DNA of 64,000 nucleotides from Phytoseiulus persimilis (lineage: Eukaryota; Arthropoda; Arachnida; Mesostigmata; Phytoseiidae): the NCBI GenBank assembly GCA_037576195.1, contig CM075104.1:24940211-25004210 (forward strand), read 5' to 3'. Shown in pieces: positions 23,548 through 36,349 of this stretch. The translations under genes were made by a program, and so were the position numbers. The first letter of the stretch is position 1. Each line of letters opens with the position of its first letter. Below the pieces are notes generated by a model, which saw only the letters and a program-made list of their open reading frames with translations, was not told the origin of the DNA and did not search any database.

Positions 23548-23705
23548 GTCAGAGGTCAGGCAACGAGTCCGGTGATCCTGTGTGTTCACCCGAATTCGCG
23601 GCGTTGTGGATGGTTTATTATTAACGCGGATATGGGGCAAACGAGTCATCGACCAACGCATGCGAACTCAGACCTCCATATTATGCAGCTCTCAATGAGC
23701 CCTCG
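23548..23705 (+). repeat. Dispersed repeat beta, copy 1
   Basis: Alignable with 53145-53312 in the same orientation. Anchors are the shared TTATTAACGCG, TTGTGGAT upstream of it, and CCATATTATGCAGCTCTCA versus CGCATATGCGGCTTTCA downstream. Identity is roughly two-thirds. I recognise no element family and see no inverted termini. Confidence 0.45.
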
Positions 23706-23782
23706 ACACCTGCACGAGGGAAAGCTTTTGCCACGAGGTCCGGGCCTCCATGCTTGAACACTCTGACGCGAATGCGCGCGGA

Positions 23783-24243
23783 TCACACCATGTATTCTAT
23801 GGACTCGCTCTCTACAGCCCGACCTGTCACAGCAGTCTCTCCGATTTCCATGCGAAACAGGCCCGGTGAGTTCGAGTCCAGATCTCCGAGATTGTTGTTT
23901 CTGCCAGACAGCTCTACCGAATCGTCCTCCGTTTCACGTCGTCCACCGCGTTGGCCGTGAACTGTGCTCTCGAATTGCTGTTTGAACCGGAGTTGTCCCG
24001 CCACAAGATACCGCCGCTGACGAACTTTGATTCGTCGCGCAAAACGAGACAGCACTTTCTCTGCCATCGATTATCGACCCCGTGGGGGCAGCCTTCGTCC
24101 AAAACGGTTGGGGTTAGACAAAGAACTCTTGGAAGGACTCTCTCGTTGATATCTGGTGTCTCGATCTCATCCAGACTCGACACGATTCTGGGAGTTGCCA
24201 ATACTCTCCGGCCACACCCGAAAATTGCACAGCAATTGAGAAC
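23783..24243 (-). other. Unrecognised coding-like region with a frame switch
   Basis: Two overlapping minus-strand frames look more like protein than their surroundings. The upstream one, open from 24243, includes SSLDEIETPDINERVLPRVL. The downstream one ends at 23783 and includes RRETEDDSVELSGRNNNLGD and finishes AVESESIEYMV. The second is the better half downstream, the first is better upstream, as expected of one gene broken by a frameshift or joined by splicing. No convincing donor/acceptor pair was found between them. The family is unknown. Confidence 0.25.
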
Positions 24244-24309
24244 TCAACTTCGGGGTACCGTGGAAGGCGTCAGCGTGGGGCTGCGTGATGGGGGTCTGGA
24301 GACTCGGAA

Positions 24310-24323
24310 CCCCCCCCCCCCCC
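24310..24323. repeat. Poly-C tract (14 bases)
   Basis: An uninterrupted run of 14 C on the plus strand, followed by a pyrimidine-rich CTTTCTCTGCCC. Confidence 0.9.
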
Positions 24324-25059
24324 TTTCTCTGCCCAACGATGGCCCTCCTCGAGGGGAAAAGCGAATTAGAGTGCGCAGTAAGAGTAACTCGTCGAAACTA
24401 AGTGGTGCTGATGCAACACCATTCTGAAAAGTCTCCGCTTACTCGGCGAGCGGTGTCTTCGACGGCCCTCGCTGCGCACCATTAATCTCCGGCTGCCTGA
24501 ACACATGTAAACCGATACAGCCAGCATCAACACAGCAAGCAACTCTGTTCCCGAGTACCGTATTGTCTCTTCCCGTCGGGCTGGCCATCAACGTTTTCGA
24601 GGAATCAGAACATTTCAGGATGAAACCCACCCAGCTGTGCATCCTGCAGCCTTCTTGTCCGCCTATTACGAATTCCAGAGAGTACCCACTTATCGGAGTT
24701 GGCCGTTTAATTTATAAAATATCGGGCCGAGCCCGAAAGAAAGAGATGAAACGGTACACAGCTCGTGCCACGCTTACTGGGCGCATCTGTCTTCATGAAG
24801 GTGAGTGGAATTTCCTTAATTCCCCACTGAGAGAGCAATCATGGAGTCGCATTCTCCTCGATAGGGGAACACTTGAAGGGCAACAAAAGTAGCGGTTTTC
24901 TGATCCATTCAAAGAGTGAGCGACCGGGGGGCTTCGGCGAATCCTCGAACTAACCGGCTCATGGATCCAGCTGAGCGTCGATCGACTGATTTCGGACCCT
25001 GTTCTCATGACTAATCTCTTCCTCCGCCTTCTAGCACCCAAACAAACGAGGCAGACGAA

Positions 25060-25400
25060 CAGTGAAATATGATAATCGAAGAGAACCTTCGAAGTTTCGT
25101 GTTTAGGGCATGAGCATCCCTGTCAGTCCATGGCACCCCATCGATCAGGCTCGAGGTCCGCTTGATGGATTCGAAGGAGTTCCGTCGATTTACGAGCGTT
25201 CTGTTTTCCCGCTCAGGGAGTGGAATCCGAAGAAGGAATTTCAAGCATGAGAGGAACAAGTTCCTTAGGAATGAAATGTTCCACCTGCTGAGAAACGGCA
25301 TCCCGTGCACGGGGATCACCAGCCGGGGAAGCTTTTCAACGGAACCTGCAGCTGCCAAATGTTATGTCTACAAACTTTCGTCACGACGACGAGCGAGAGT
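25060..25400 (-). mobile_element. Decayed LINE fragment (RT thumb)
   Basis: On the minus strand RLVIPVHGMPFLSRWNISFL leads into LRNLF, a Lys/Leu-rich helix, and then KRTSSLIDGVPW. This parallels the fragment at 38.5 kb (IPVISYG, VWNYLTIANLRRLE, HRST) and the one at 56.0 kb (RNSSLIRGIADTEP). Several frameshifts are needed to follow it. The plus-strand frame over the same DNA is a shadow. Confidence 0.45.
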
Positions 25401-26959
25401 GAGTGGCACTTGTTTCGGTGTCCCCCGAGTCTCGACACGGGCGTGGAACGATTTATGCGGACGAAAAAGAGCGTTATGGAGATATGGGAATGAAGAGAGA
25501 GGCAGAGCCATAATTGGGTTATAAAGAAAACAAAAGTCAGGCCCCATTAGAAGGGATGACTCGAAACCATTAGAACGAATGCTGGAAAACAGCATCTTCA
25601 TCGCAATTAGATGAGAACGTCGTTATTACCAGTAGTCGGATAATGCACCGCGCTCGCTTCCCGCCTGTTCTGGCTGTTCACAATGGCCAGCATCCGCTTC
25701 CTCCAAGGGAGTGGAAACTCGAACTCCGACTCCGAAATGAATTCACAGCACGTATATTCAATCAGAACAAGAGTTCGTTATTTGTTTGCCGTTAAGCTGA
25801 GTGTTCTCTCAGTTTTTCTCTCGGATAATTGGATGCCTCCCCAGGATACGAATCCGTTGCACTGTCGAATTGAGACTCTCGCCACTCCTCTCCCGCTGCA
25901 TTCTCTAGCTTCTGAGAACAAACCTATATTTCTGGTTCCGCCCATTTATATCGTTTCCGTTTCCGCTCGATGACACCAAGAGGCGACTCTGTGCCGTATC
26001 GAGTCCGATGTATCATCGGAGCTAGGCGCCAAGACGGAATACCTTTCTGTGGGAATGGTAAAGTCTGATTTGGAGCGATTCGTCGCTATCTTTCAAATCC
26101 GTTCTAATTGTGTCGGCTGCCCAAGGCCTCGATCATGGAATAGTGAAGACCAACAGAATGAAAACGGTGGGAGCGTCGACCGGCGAAATCAGCGCATCCG
26201 AACTGTTTGTGGGATATCGCGTCATCGGGGAAAAACTGAAGAAATGTTCCGCCGCGCTGTAGCGAGAAAGACCATTTGAGGAAAACTCGTCATCCACTAT
26301 CGCCGCATAGGCCCTGAATGCTTTCCTTCTGAATTCCCTGATCGCGTACTTTCCCCGCTCCAGCCGCGCTATTGAAAGCGAGAATTGTTTGCAACTTCTC
26401 AATTGTAATCGACGCCACCGATTTCGCTCTATCGAACGTTTTCGGGTCGGGAAAACCGAGCGCTCCGAGCGTCGCGGGACCTCAGAAGCGATGCGCCAGG
26501 AGATCGTCATCTCGCGCTCCTCAACGCAACGAGTCGTCTTGGTTCATTCAGACGTAGCTAGATTACTCCCCGCGTCCTCCCGAGAATCGTCTGACCACCG
26601 GTTGTCGATTAAAAAAACCGACTTCAATCCTCAAAGCTCTAGCATCATGCCATTTTAAATAATTTTTCGCCCAGTATCGAGAAGTCATCAAAAGTTTCTC
26701 CTCTCACCATTTGCAGACGCTCTCGCTGGCGACGGCTGGCATCCTGAATTTTATCCGGTTTCCACTATATATGAGACGATTCCCAAACAGCACTCGAAAC
26801 GCACGAAACCACAGTCAATGAGGTGGTTGAGGAGGTTAGGTATCCGTTATTGTTGTCGGCACTTGATCTCATTCAGGGAACTCGTAGCGGAGCAACGTTG
26901 TGGTTCCTTCCTTCTGGGGCTCGACATCCGACTCTCCGAGAATCGCATCAGAAAAGTGG

Positions 26960-27125
26960 ACACTTTTCATCGGGACGAAACTCGTGGCACACATGGAATG
27001 GTGCAGGTGCACTGCCCGCGCGGCACGAATGAGAATGCTGCGAGCTCGTTGGCGGCGAAGGAGCTGAGGAAAGGGCAGGACGTCATGAGGAGAGGACATT
27101 CCGGGAACCTTGCCGTCACGGAGGA
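26960..27125 (+). repeat. Dispersed repeat alpha, copy 1
   Basis: A 32-base core at 27063-27094 matches 58152-58183 with three changes (GCTGAGGAAAGGGCAGGACG versus GCTGAGGAAAGGGCAAAGCG, both then TCATGAGGAGAG). Weaker similarity extends about 100 bases upstream (ACTCGTGGCACACATGG, GGCACGAATGAGAATGCTG) and 30 downstream. Both copies are in the same orientation. The identity of the element is unknown. Confidence 0.5.
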
Positions 27126-27158
27126 GGGTGGAGGGCTATCCTGGGGATCCTGAAAGAG

Positions 27159-28269
27159 TCAGACCGAGCCGAAGTCGCGAGAAGCGTAGGGTCTCGAGTA
27201 TTCGTTGAATCGCGACTCCAAAAGCGTTTTCTTCGTTTCGACTCCTCTTCCGTTAACAAATAGAATGAGATGAAATTGATATTTTCTCATCGCAATCCGA
27301 TGTTCCGCGAGCCGAAGTCGGGCAAAGTCCTGAGGAATGCTCTGGTATCGAATCCTTGAAACGTTGAATCTCAGGCTCCAATCTGCGCTCTCGGGCGAAA
27401 GAATTGCATCACTTCGCACGAAACTTTCGGGATTCATGGTTGCATGAGTTGTTGCGCACAACTAACGAGAAACAGACAGAGCTCTGATTAGTCAGCCTCA
27501 GCTGCAGCTGAAAACTTGTTGTTCTCTGCTGCATCAAGTGCTTTCCGAGGACTCCATGAACGAAGACCCTATTATTCGCCACCAGACTTAGTGGGGGATC
27601 GGCGAGAATTACATCCATTCGCATGTTCCCTGATCGGTCGCTCCACCGCTTACCTTCGGGAACTGCGATCTTGATACCTGGAGATTCATTCTGCTCTCAG
27701 AACAGGAAACCAGCGAGCAGCTTTCAAATCGGAGATCTGGTGAAAATCATCTGCTTGATCAGAGGGGCATCCGTGAGATAATCGCCTACATTCACCACCT
27801 AGAGTCGATCGTTCCGCTGAAAGGAGCTACATTCCTGGGATCTTTCGTTATGATTCACAGTCTCCTCTCGGTAAAACAAAAATCAGAAGTTTCTCTTGTT
27901 AATTTCCAAATTCGATCATAGCCCTCCGACAGTCACTAGAACGCGGGAAGGAAGCGAGACGGACTCTCACGTGAGGTTCAGGGAAAAAATGGGAGTCATA
28001 TCACCAACTATCAAATTCCGGCGTTTGGTTCATGGGGAGGAACGCAATTGTGCATTTTGAGTGCATTTATAGCTCCCATGTTGTTTCGATTTGCACTCGT
28101 TCCTGCCTGCGGAATCAGAGCCAATGCTCTTTCGAAACAATATGAAGGATATTATTCGGGCACGTCATCATTACGCCGGGGAAACGAACCAAACGCTCTT
28201 ACTTCCAGATTAGATATGACGATCCACGCAGGAGCAGAGAACGCATTTGATGCAGCTCTTTTTGTCCGG
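27159..28269. other. Intergenic DNA, nothing recognised
   Basis: Only short overlapping open frames on both strands; no motif, repeat or splice context that I can support. Confidence 0.4.
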
Positions 28270-28290
28270 TTGTCTGTCTGTCTGTCTGTC
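28270..28290. repeat. TGTC microsatellite
   Basis: Five tandem TGTC units within a 163-codon plus-strand frame at 28048-28539 that has no recognisable domain. Confidence 0.85.
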
Positions 28291-28539
28291 ATGTCGGAAA
28301 GGTTTTCCATAGTAACGCTCCATGGTTTGGCGGCGATTTCGGAAGAAGATGAACTCCACTTTTCATCTGGCGATCATCAGCTCACTGAACCAGGGGTCTA
28401 CAATCTTCTTCGTCGAATGGGCCTTCTATTGGGGCCTGCACGGGCAGCGACAAGCACCGTCTCGGCGCAGCTCGGGTCAGAATTCGGGGCTATCACCTTC
28501 CCATCGATCATCACTGAGTTGACCGTCGCCTACGATTAA

Positions 28540-30169
28540 TCGATGCAGTTCATCCCTTGTTCGGTGTCGCTCAAAAAACTTCCACTCATTTCTTCGGAGT
28601 TAGGGAGCTGTTTTGATGACATGTACGAGAGCCTCACTCAGTTCGTGCTCAATCTCTTACTGAGGTCACCCGATGTCGGGACTGCACGAACTGTCATAGT
28701 TTTCTGAGTTTCTGTTCCATCCGCTCGGGCTCGCACCAAGCTCTACCGGTCGGTTTTTGCATCTGTCCATTCCTCCGATAGCTCGATCCAGCGAATACGC
28801 GAAACGAGGCTATCATCGTTCGCGGTTTGATCGACATGAACTCCCTGGGCACTCACTCGTTCCATCAGATGGCCTTCGAAATCCCTCGATCATCGCGACT
28901 CGAACCGAATCGTAGGGCGTCTTGATTCGAATCGATCCATCAAAATTGCAGAACAACAAACGCGTTGAATCGCAGGTTGTGGGGGAGATCGTTCGGAATG
29001 CCTGGAGTCAGATATCGAGATGGAATCCGCACTGCTAGCGGGCGATTACGTCAGAGGTGCGAGACCGCCAACTGCAGCGGCGGATATCGCTGTCTTATTG
29101 ATCCTTTGAGACGAGCGCAAAGAGGCTCTCATAGACCGAGGCGCGTATGTGCCTGCATTTCCGAGCACTGAGCAGAGCGGATCGACAGAAGATCGCTCGG
29201 TCCGATGAGGGAAGAAATGTGGGTCAAAGAAGAGCGGGCTTCTCGCTCGTTTGAGCCGCTTCCGGCAACTAGTTCCACGATCCGGCCTTATTCCAGCGCG
29301 AACTGTGGTCTGTATCGGTAAATCTCCGGAGCAGCCGGTTCAGAACAGAATTTTCGGAGAGCGTCTTTGACCTTCGATGATCTGAACCGGTCGAGCCTGA
29401 ACGAACCGCATCGTCCGTTCCATGTCGCAGGAAAACTAGGCTCCACTGCGCTCTCGTGGTCTCAGACGAAGGTCTCGCGGTGGGAGAGGTTGTTCCCAAT
29501 TCAATCCTGAGATCATTGCACGAGATAATCTACCGTTTCCCCAGGAGCAACAAGCTATCGATTCTGAGTCCTGTACCCGGCCTGCAATAACTCTTCTTCG
29601 TATAGCATCCCTGGCGCATAGGGGAATCGGCCCGACACAATCAGTAGAAGAGAGTACGTCCACTGAGGTCCGGTCGGAAGCTGCTCCGGGAGGCCTTAGT
29701 ATATTTCTGATTAAAGCAGCAGCAGCCTGGAGTTATGGAGCGAAAATCCTCGCCAAGGCCTTCATGCGCCTGCTCGGGATGACCGCAAGCTCCGACTGAC
29801 TTCGGTTCAGTAAGGTACGCCCAGATGCGGTTGAAGCTTACTCCCACAGTATGACTCCATGACTCTTGCGTGACACCTCAAAGGTTCTTCTCCTCCGAAG
29901 GATTCAGTCTCGTACGAGCTGCTGCTCCCATGCGGCAGAAACTGATAGATCCGCGGGAACTTCTCTCCACAGAAGATATCGCCACCATCTCATCGTTTCG
30001 TACAACTTGTTCTACTCTCTGGAGGATTCGTCTCAGTCTGGGGCTTCCTGGCAGATCGGGAGGATTCTTTCCCGCTAGCTTCAGGCGTACGTCCTGAAAA
30101 GGCGCAAACATCTCGAAAGAAGGGTTCTTGCATCTAACATCGTTCCTCGCTCAGCCATCAGAGACAGTC
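28540..30169. other. Intergenic DNA, nothing recognised
   Basis: Open frames are under about 80 codons and conflict between strands. No repeat or gene was identified. Confidence 0.45.
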
Positions 30170-30676
30170 TCACGGCGCTGCTGAAGGCGTGAGTTTTCTT
30201 GCGCCTCGTGGATGATTGTTTGCTGTTCTGTCATTGTACTCCCCTCCCGAGGGCTCCCTGGGGAGCTCTGTAATCAACTGTCGGCTGATGTTTAGTCTGA
30301 AGCGAGTAGGCTTTCCGAAAACACATCGGCGCGCCTGTGAAAAAAGTCGATAAACCCTTGGCCAAAGGATTTGGAAACCAAACAGACGCCGTTTTTGGCT
30401 GAGAAGCGATGAGCGTCCGAGAGGCGGGGGAGGAAAAACATTACTGGGAGCGTGCTCAGGAATAGCAACGAAGAACAAACGTGCCCGGGAGAGGCTCTGA
30501 TGAGAGGTTCTATCGTGAATGGCTCCAGAGATGAATGAGCACCTACTTGTTCTGACCTCTCTACAGTTGGAGCTGATGATCACGGAATCCTCGCACAGGT
30601 CTTCGATATCGGCTCCATCCGAACGGAGCGAGCCAACGATTCGCGGAACTGGAAGATGGAGTGGAGTCCGAGGCAT
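30170..30676 (-). pseudogene. Possible further LINE remnant
   Basis: A 168-codon minus-strand frame contains LFGFQILWPRV followed by a Phe/Arg-rich helix and ISRQLITELPREPS. This loosely follows the pattern TYGFxxxWPYxT, KARF, RLIYELT seen in the other LINE pieces of this window. No catalytic or zinc residues are visible, and half the frame shows no similarity. Weak; a chance frame is equally possible. Confidence 0.18.
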
Positions 30677-32126
30677 TCCGTGGTTGCCTCAGAGAAGACA
30701 ATCGCATCCGTGACAACGGGGAGGCATCTTCTATTCAAACTCGACGTCGGACCGGAAGCGCAGGGAGCTCTGATAGAGTTCGGCAGTCCACCTGTTCAGT
30801 CGCTACAGCTCCTTTGCCGCCTTATGGTGTTTTCAACAGTTACTCAGGAACGCTCTGGCGAGAAACAGATCCATCGGAGCCCATCCCAATGTCAAAGGAA
30901 CTCTTGATCACACCTCAGACAGCATTGAGCTCCCTCGGAGCGGCCGTCCCAGGAGCTTCCCTGCCTTTCTACCAATTTCAAGGAGGGATGTTCCTGCGGA
31001 CATGATCTGCCCTCCATGCTGGTTATGGTAGGTTTATGCTTTCATGAGGCGTCTCCCATTTTCGCATTCTCAGCATGTGATTATGCGAGAGCTTCCAAAT
31101 TCTCATTCGCGGCGTAACAGGGGATAATCTCAGAAGCCTTTGATGGGAGGGAAGGTGCACTACGGCAACGCCTCTTTTATTCCTCACCGCGGGAGCTGCG
31201 ATCTTGCTTGCCTCCGCCGAGTGCCGTGCGAGTCGTCCGCGGAGGGAAAAAGCTGGAAAGCATCGTCACTAGTCTCTCTGCCAGCGAGAATTCTTCCGCT
31301 CATCGGCTCACATTTCTAAGCTGGCTCGCTTCACGGCAGGCTTGTGCTTCGAAAAAATGTATCGCTCCGGAACCGGAAACCGAATCGGCAGATGCGGTTC
31401 CGGGATAATGTTGGCAAAAGACGTCCCGCTCTCGTGTGAGTGATACTCTTCCCGCCCATCGTAGGCGGCGGCGCAGCGACAATGCGGTCCTGTTTATCGT
31501 AACCCCATCCGCCAAGAGGGTCCCGCCTCGAGCCTAGGAACAAATGATACATAGCCGGTAAGAGCGAGGGTCTCTCGGTCGTTGACTAAGCAAGTTCACA
31601 GAGCAGAAGTACAAATCGGAGGCAATCGAATCGAGCGCGACATTCCGAAACCGATCACTATCCGAATCAGATTGTAGCCGTTTCGAACTCGTCCTCCAAA
31701 GCTCATTGCTCAGCTCGTTCCCATTCTCACAAGCTGCTCTTGCTTCCGACATCATGGGTAAATCGTAGAATGGATTGTCCTGCAAGGCTCCAGCTGAGCT
31801 GAAGTGGGTCCCGATGAATAGCTGCGTCCTCGACGTTGCTACTCCTCGCATCCGTGATCTTTCTCGGCCTTCCGTGAACGTTCTTGCACCGGGTCCGGAT
31901 ACTAAACGACTGGGGCATCGATGTGACTTGCCAGAAGTGGTCGCGAAGACAAGCGATTCTCTCTATCGATCTTGTCTCAGTCAGCATATTTCCTCGCCCA
32001 ACTCCGGTCTCGAATCCACGCTATCGCACGAGAAAAACGGCAAGAGCAGCAGGAAGAAGGAGCCATATTTTTCGAAACAGTTCTCGCAAATCCTGTGGTT
32101 GTTGTTGTTCGGCATGAGGAACCGAA
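30677..32126. other. Intergenic DNA, nothing recognised
   Basis: A 114-codon plus-strand frame (30661-31005) and several shorter ones are present, but none has a known motif. No repeats shared with the rest of the window were seen. Confidence 0.4.
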
Positions 32127-32142
32127 GCCCCCCCCCCCCCCC
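32127..32142. repeat. Poly-C tract (16 bases)
   Basis: An uninterrupted run of 16 C on the plus strand, preceded by GAGGAACCGAAG. Confidence 0.9.
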
Positions 32143-32261
32143 AGCACAACTTTACCCGGGAGAGCGAAATCGAATGTCACATTAGCAGTTGGATGAGGGA
32201 AGCCGACTTCCAGACAAGATCCGAACCCAAGAGGAATGAAATTAGAGTGCGGTATAAGCGA

Positions 32262-32537
32262 TGTCAAATGACCCTAGAAAACTCCACGGGCACTGCGATA
32301 ATCTTCACAGATGGACTTCCGCCGGCTGCCAAGCGAGGAGCTCGAGGGTGTTTGTCCGGAGCTGAGCGAGTTCCCAACAGTCGATTAGTCGGAAACTTTC
32401 ATGTTCCCGCCGAGCTTGATCACTTTCGTACTCTGCTCAACCGGAATTGCTACAGACGAACAAATACGTCCTCCGATGCTCGATTCACTGATCTCAGAAT
32501 ATTGGACATCCGCGAAGTATTTGCTCGAAAATCATAG
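32262..32537 (+). pseudogene. Possible RNase H-like retroelement remnant
   Basis: The plus-strand frame has TAIIFTDGLPPAAKRGARGC and, about 20 residues later, NFHVPAELDHF. This resembles the opening of LINE/LTR RNase H domains (YTDGS-x-GA/G, then F-x-AEL). The later catalytic Asp residues are not visible and the frame soon stops. Weak evidence resting on two short motifs. Confidence 0.2.
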
Positions 32538-34838
32538 TCTGATGACTCCCCCTGAAGGCTCCCCCTCGTCGATCTCCGGAGATTTGAGCAGCGCTCGAGC
32601 GATATTAGGCGTCATGAACACCTGGAAAGTGGACGAGTCCTGATATCTGATACCCAAATTGACTTATGGCGTGAATTCGACACGAAGTATGTAGTCCACA
32701 ATATGTGTGAGAGCTCATCTACGTTCTCACACATTGGAACATTTCCGAGAAAGTCCACCGGCAATGCGTCAACAATCAACAACTACACGCTGGACCACCG
32801 GAACGTCGCGACGCGAATCGGTAACATCACGTATGAATGCAGAGCTCCTTTCACGTAGACTCTGCAACCGAGAGACGGAACGAAATTAGAGCAGCTCCAC
32901 GAGTCTTCATCTTGTCCCAACTCTGACTGTTCTTCAACTCGAGCTCGAGCTGTAGCTACTCAGCACCTCAAGTGGGTCTTCATTGCCGGCAACATGAATA
33001 CTTCTGAAACTTCCCAATGACCCCGTCAGAGTCGAGCTGTCTCAATAACGTTGGATGAAAATTCATTCCGATCTGCGAGCGTTCGCTTCCTTTGCCAACT
33101 GAGTGGTGGAAAAGAGCTGGGCTGCAAGTTAGTCGAAATCGCTGAAGCGGCTGAGTGTCAACTCGTGTGTCTGTCGGGGAGCGCGAATAGTACGTCAGAC
33201 CGCAGGAAATCGCTCCCTCGAGGAAATCGATCACCGAGATCAGAAAGTACAGTCGTTGACCTTCCCACACCACCCGGCTGTACAGGAAAGCAGATGGTGA
33301 TCCACCGGAGGTCCCCGGCTCCTCTCCCGAGGAACGGAGGGTGTTCTTCGCGTGTTCCGAACCGTGACTCATATCATTTGGGGCCCCAAATCTAGATTTC
33401 CGCTGGGCGGTAGTCGACGAAAGACGGTGATCCAACTCGATTCGGATTCGTGACTTGAAGCTTGTAACGCGCCGGTGGAGCTGTAACTGAGTGAAGCTAT
33501 CGCCGCTTTAGCTTCATGTTTTCCCAACTTGTCGAAAGTGGACAAAGAGAAAGAGAGTGAGAGAGACAGCGAGATATAAAAGGTCGAGAGCACCGGCTTC
33601 GTCGGAAAAGTAGTCCGATTACTCGACTGCTGGTACCTAGTTCTTGGGAAGACAGATTTGGTGATCAGGTTGCTTGTTGCGACGTTCACAGCCTTTGACG
33701 ATTAAACTTATCGGACCTTTCCGGAGCGGAGCGCTCGTCCTGTTGTGCTCGCTCAAGCGCTCCAGATCGCACAGAGGAACTCCGAGGAAGGAAGCTAGGC
33801 GTCGCCGGCAGGAGAAAACTCCCTTCCAAGCTAAAGAGAAGGTTTGGAAAACGACATTCGGAGCCGACTTCGTCGACATCCGGAACCGGGGAGGGTCATA
33901 TGCCTCGGACACCGAGTTGTCTCTCAACTCAAACCCGATCCAACCTTCTTTTATTTTTCTCATTCCGTGTGTATTCGGTTGCAATTCGGTGCCTCAAACC
34001 GTTCCGATCGAAATATCACCTCGCGTGGCGACGACCCCGGTTCAGGCGAGAATGGCGGGTTCGTCGAAAATGCGTCGCCGAGAATAGGGACTGGCGCTCC
34101 GTTGTGTTTGGAGGCTGAGTAAAAGATCTGATTATAATTTAGTTTCCGGAGAAGGAAAACACATTCCCTTGCATTACTCATCACATTTCGTATTTTGGCG
34201 AGCTCGGGAACAAGGAAAGAGTCCGTGCTCCAAGGTGAGCCTGAACTAGCGAATACCCCTGGAGCCCATGTTCATATGTGCAATCCGGAACGTGATCGAC
34301 GGAGCATCTGTGAGTCTTCCTTTCCATGTGGCGCGAACGAACTTCAGACTCGAGAATGCAGCTGCCGCTCCACGAGTTTTCAGATTGATGGTCATCGTTC
34401 GCGACCGCCTTAGAAATCTGTCGAATCCCTATGAGAAGGACGTCCACCTCTTTTTCCGTCAGCTGGGCGACGTCCGAAACTTAGTCAATAACACGGTGGT
34501 TCAAGGAATCTGGAGTCTGTTCCATCTTTGTTCCTCGATTTCTTGTGCTAACACTGAGGTGGAATCTCGCATCAGTCGCATGCATCCGAGAAGCTCATCC
34601 GAAGGGGCTGGATGAGACCAAGAACGCTTCCCAAGTGTGTTGTTCAGGGAGCAGATCTTCATCGCAGAAGGAACATTGTGGGTTTCTTCTGTAGACAAAA
34701 GCTCACGTTACCCCTGAAGGCTTAGCGTGCAGATCGTCGAGCCCTCCAATTCACGTCTCAGGACACTCGATACACGGAGCAGACCTCACTCGACCTCAGA
34801 AATCTTCCTCGAGCAGCTGAATCGTCCACAGAAGTTTC

Positions 34839-35071
34839 TGCGATGCGAGAATCGTTGAGGCTTGCAGTGAATGGTTCCAATATGTGGACGACGTGTCCCT
34901 CGGTTGTCCCAACACTCAATGGCTCACGGAGCGGAGATTTTCCCTGTCTGGGATAGGAGTTCCTCTGATGGCAGCTGTCGACACTCTTGCCGTGACGGAG
35001 GTGCATTCTGAGATAGCTGCGTTCAAACGAAATCAGACGTTCCATGGAGACTCCTGCTCCTCTGAAAAATG
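34839..35071 (+). pseudogene. Possible reverse-transcriptase palm fragment (YVDD)
   Basis: In one plus-strand frame EWFQYVDDVSLG occurs at 34869-34904. YVDD preceded by an aromatic-rich segment is the catalytic box of several RT classes, including Penelope-like and Copia types. No second RT block could be aligned upstream or downstream, and the upstream part of the same frame is not RT-like, so a chance tetrapeptide is possible. Confidence 0.22.
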
Positions 35072-35924
35072 AATCGGATCAGGCCCTGTAGAGTGCTCGA
35101 TAAGGAGCGGAACGTCTCCCTCGAATACGTCGCTGACGTGCTAATGCCGCTACAGCGCAAACACAGTTACAACTGCAACATTCGAGATTCCACTCGAATG
35201 ACCCGAGACAGCAACATGAGCCTGTGAACTCTTGAGGCCGATCTTCGGACAGAGCGGCGACTTGGTATCGGGAGATCGAGGCGGAACAAGACCCACTACA
35301 GACACCAACGGAGCACGTCTGCTATGAACGCGGAAAATCTGAAAGAGCGCCGTGAAATTCTCGACCGGACGAGAACACGAAAGCCCCACGCGGGCTTCTC
35401 ATCATGATGGCAGTGGATGATGGACAAGAGCTTATGAAGCTGCTCAGCAGGAAAGCGACAGTCAGAAAAGAAATCGAGTACGAGAGAAAATTGATCCCTT
35501 CCCGATGAACTCGCGCGATCGAGATTCAAATCATTGTGCCCATGCGTGGGTTCTGGGTTTTCTCACCGATGCGGATCAATATTAGACACGAGGTCCGGCC
35601 GTGTTCTCGACCAGTGTATCATGTGGCACTTCCCCTCCACTTTCAAACCCGACAAAGCTTGAGTCCCCATCTTGAACCATATTCTCGTAGGATTACCTCT
35701 AGATTCCAGAAATAGATAGACGGGGAGGTGGAGGGGGGAAGCATTTCTGAGTCGGGAATTTTCGAGCCCTATTCTGTTCCGGCGCTGACTTTGTCCTTTC
35801 AAAAACTGCTCGATGGAGGGAGTGGTTGGGGGGTGGTTTTGGGATGACACTTTTTCCGGCGTCTTCCTGAGAATGATCGGGAAAACGCCTAATTCTCTCG
35901 GATCGGATTGCTAGGGTTCGACGC

Positions 35925-36345
35925 GCAGAAGGAAGTTCATCTAGAGCCAGAAAACCGATTGGAGTCATTTTACGCCGGGGAAAATAGCGAGCGATTGTAC
36001 CCACTCCTCTCTGAGAGCCTCTGCTCTTGCTCAATCTTCTTGTTCGCCAATCTCGTTTTCCTCGCTTGCACTCTCGCAACTTTTCAAAGCGGTGGAATCG
36101 GAGGTGTCTCTCTAAAGGAAACTACTCGGAATTCGCTTAATTCTTTGAATGTTTATTTGTCGGGTCAATCCGGCGATTTTCGTTGTTCAACGCAAATCAC
36201 CCTCAATCAGGTTCCCGCCCCCGATTCTTCGAAGCATCCCGAGGAGATTCTCGATGCGATTGCTCGCCGAATGTCGAGGCGTCAAAATAGCTCCCATCGG
36301 TTTGCTGGCTCGTGACCGGCTTTCTTTTGCCTCCCAACTGACCGC
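35925..36345. repeat. Imperfect inverted repeat
   Basis: Plus-strand AGCCAGAAAACCGATTGGAG then TCATTTTACGCC near 35943-35975 matches, as reverse complement, AGCCAGCAAACCGATGGGAG then CTATTTTGACGCC near 36277-36312. Similarity continues weakly for some tens of bases inward (GCGAGCGATTGT versus GCGAGCAATCGC). It may be a degraded MITE; the outer boundaries are not clear. Confidence 0.35.
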
Positions 36346-36349
36346 ATCG

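Noticed and set aside
25305..25493. Plus-strand CSCQMLC-x-H-x-C pattern suggesting a zinc knuckle
   Set aside because: It is a shadow: the minus strand at the same place carries the LINE thumb region, which aligns with three other copies.
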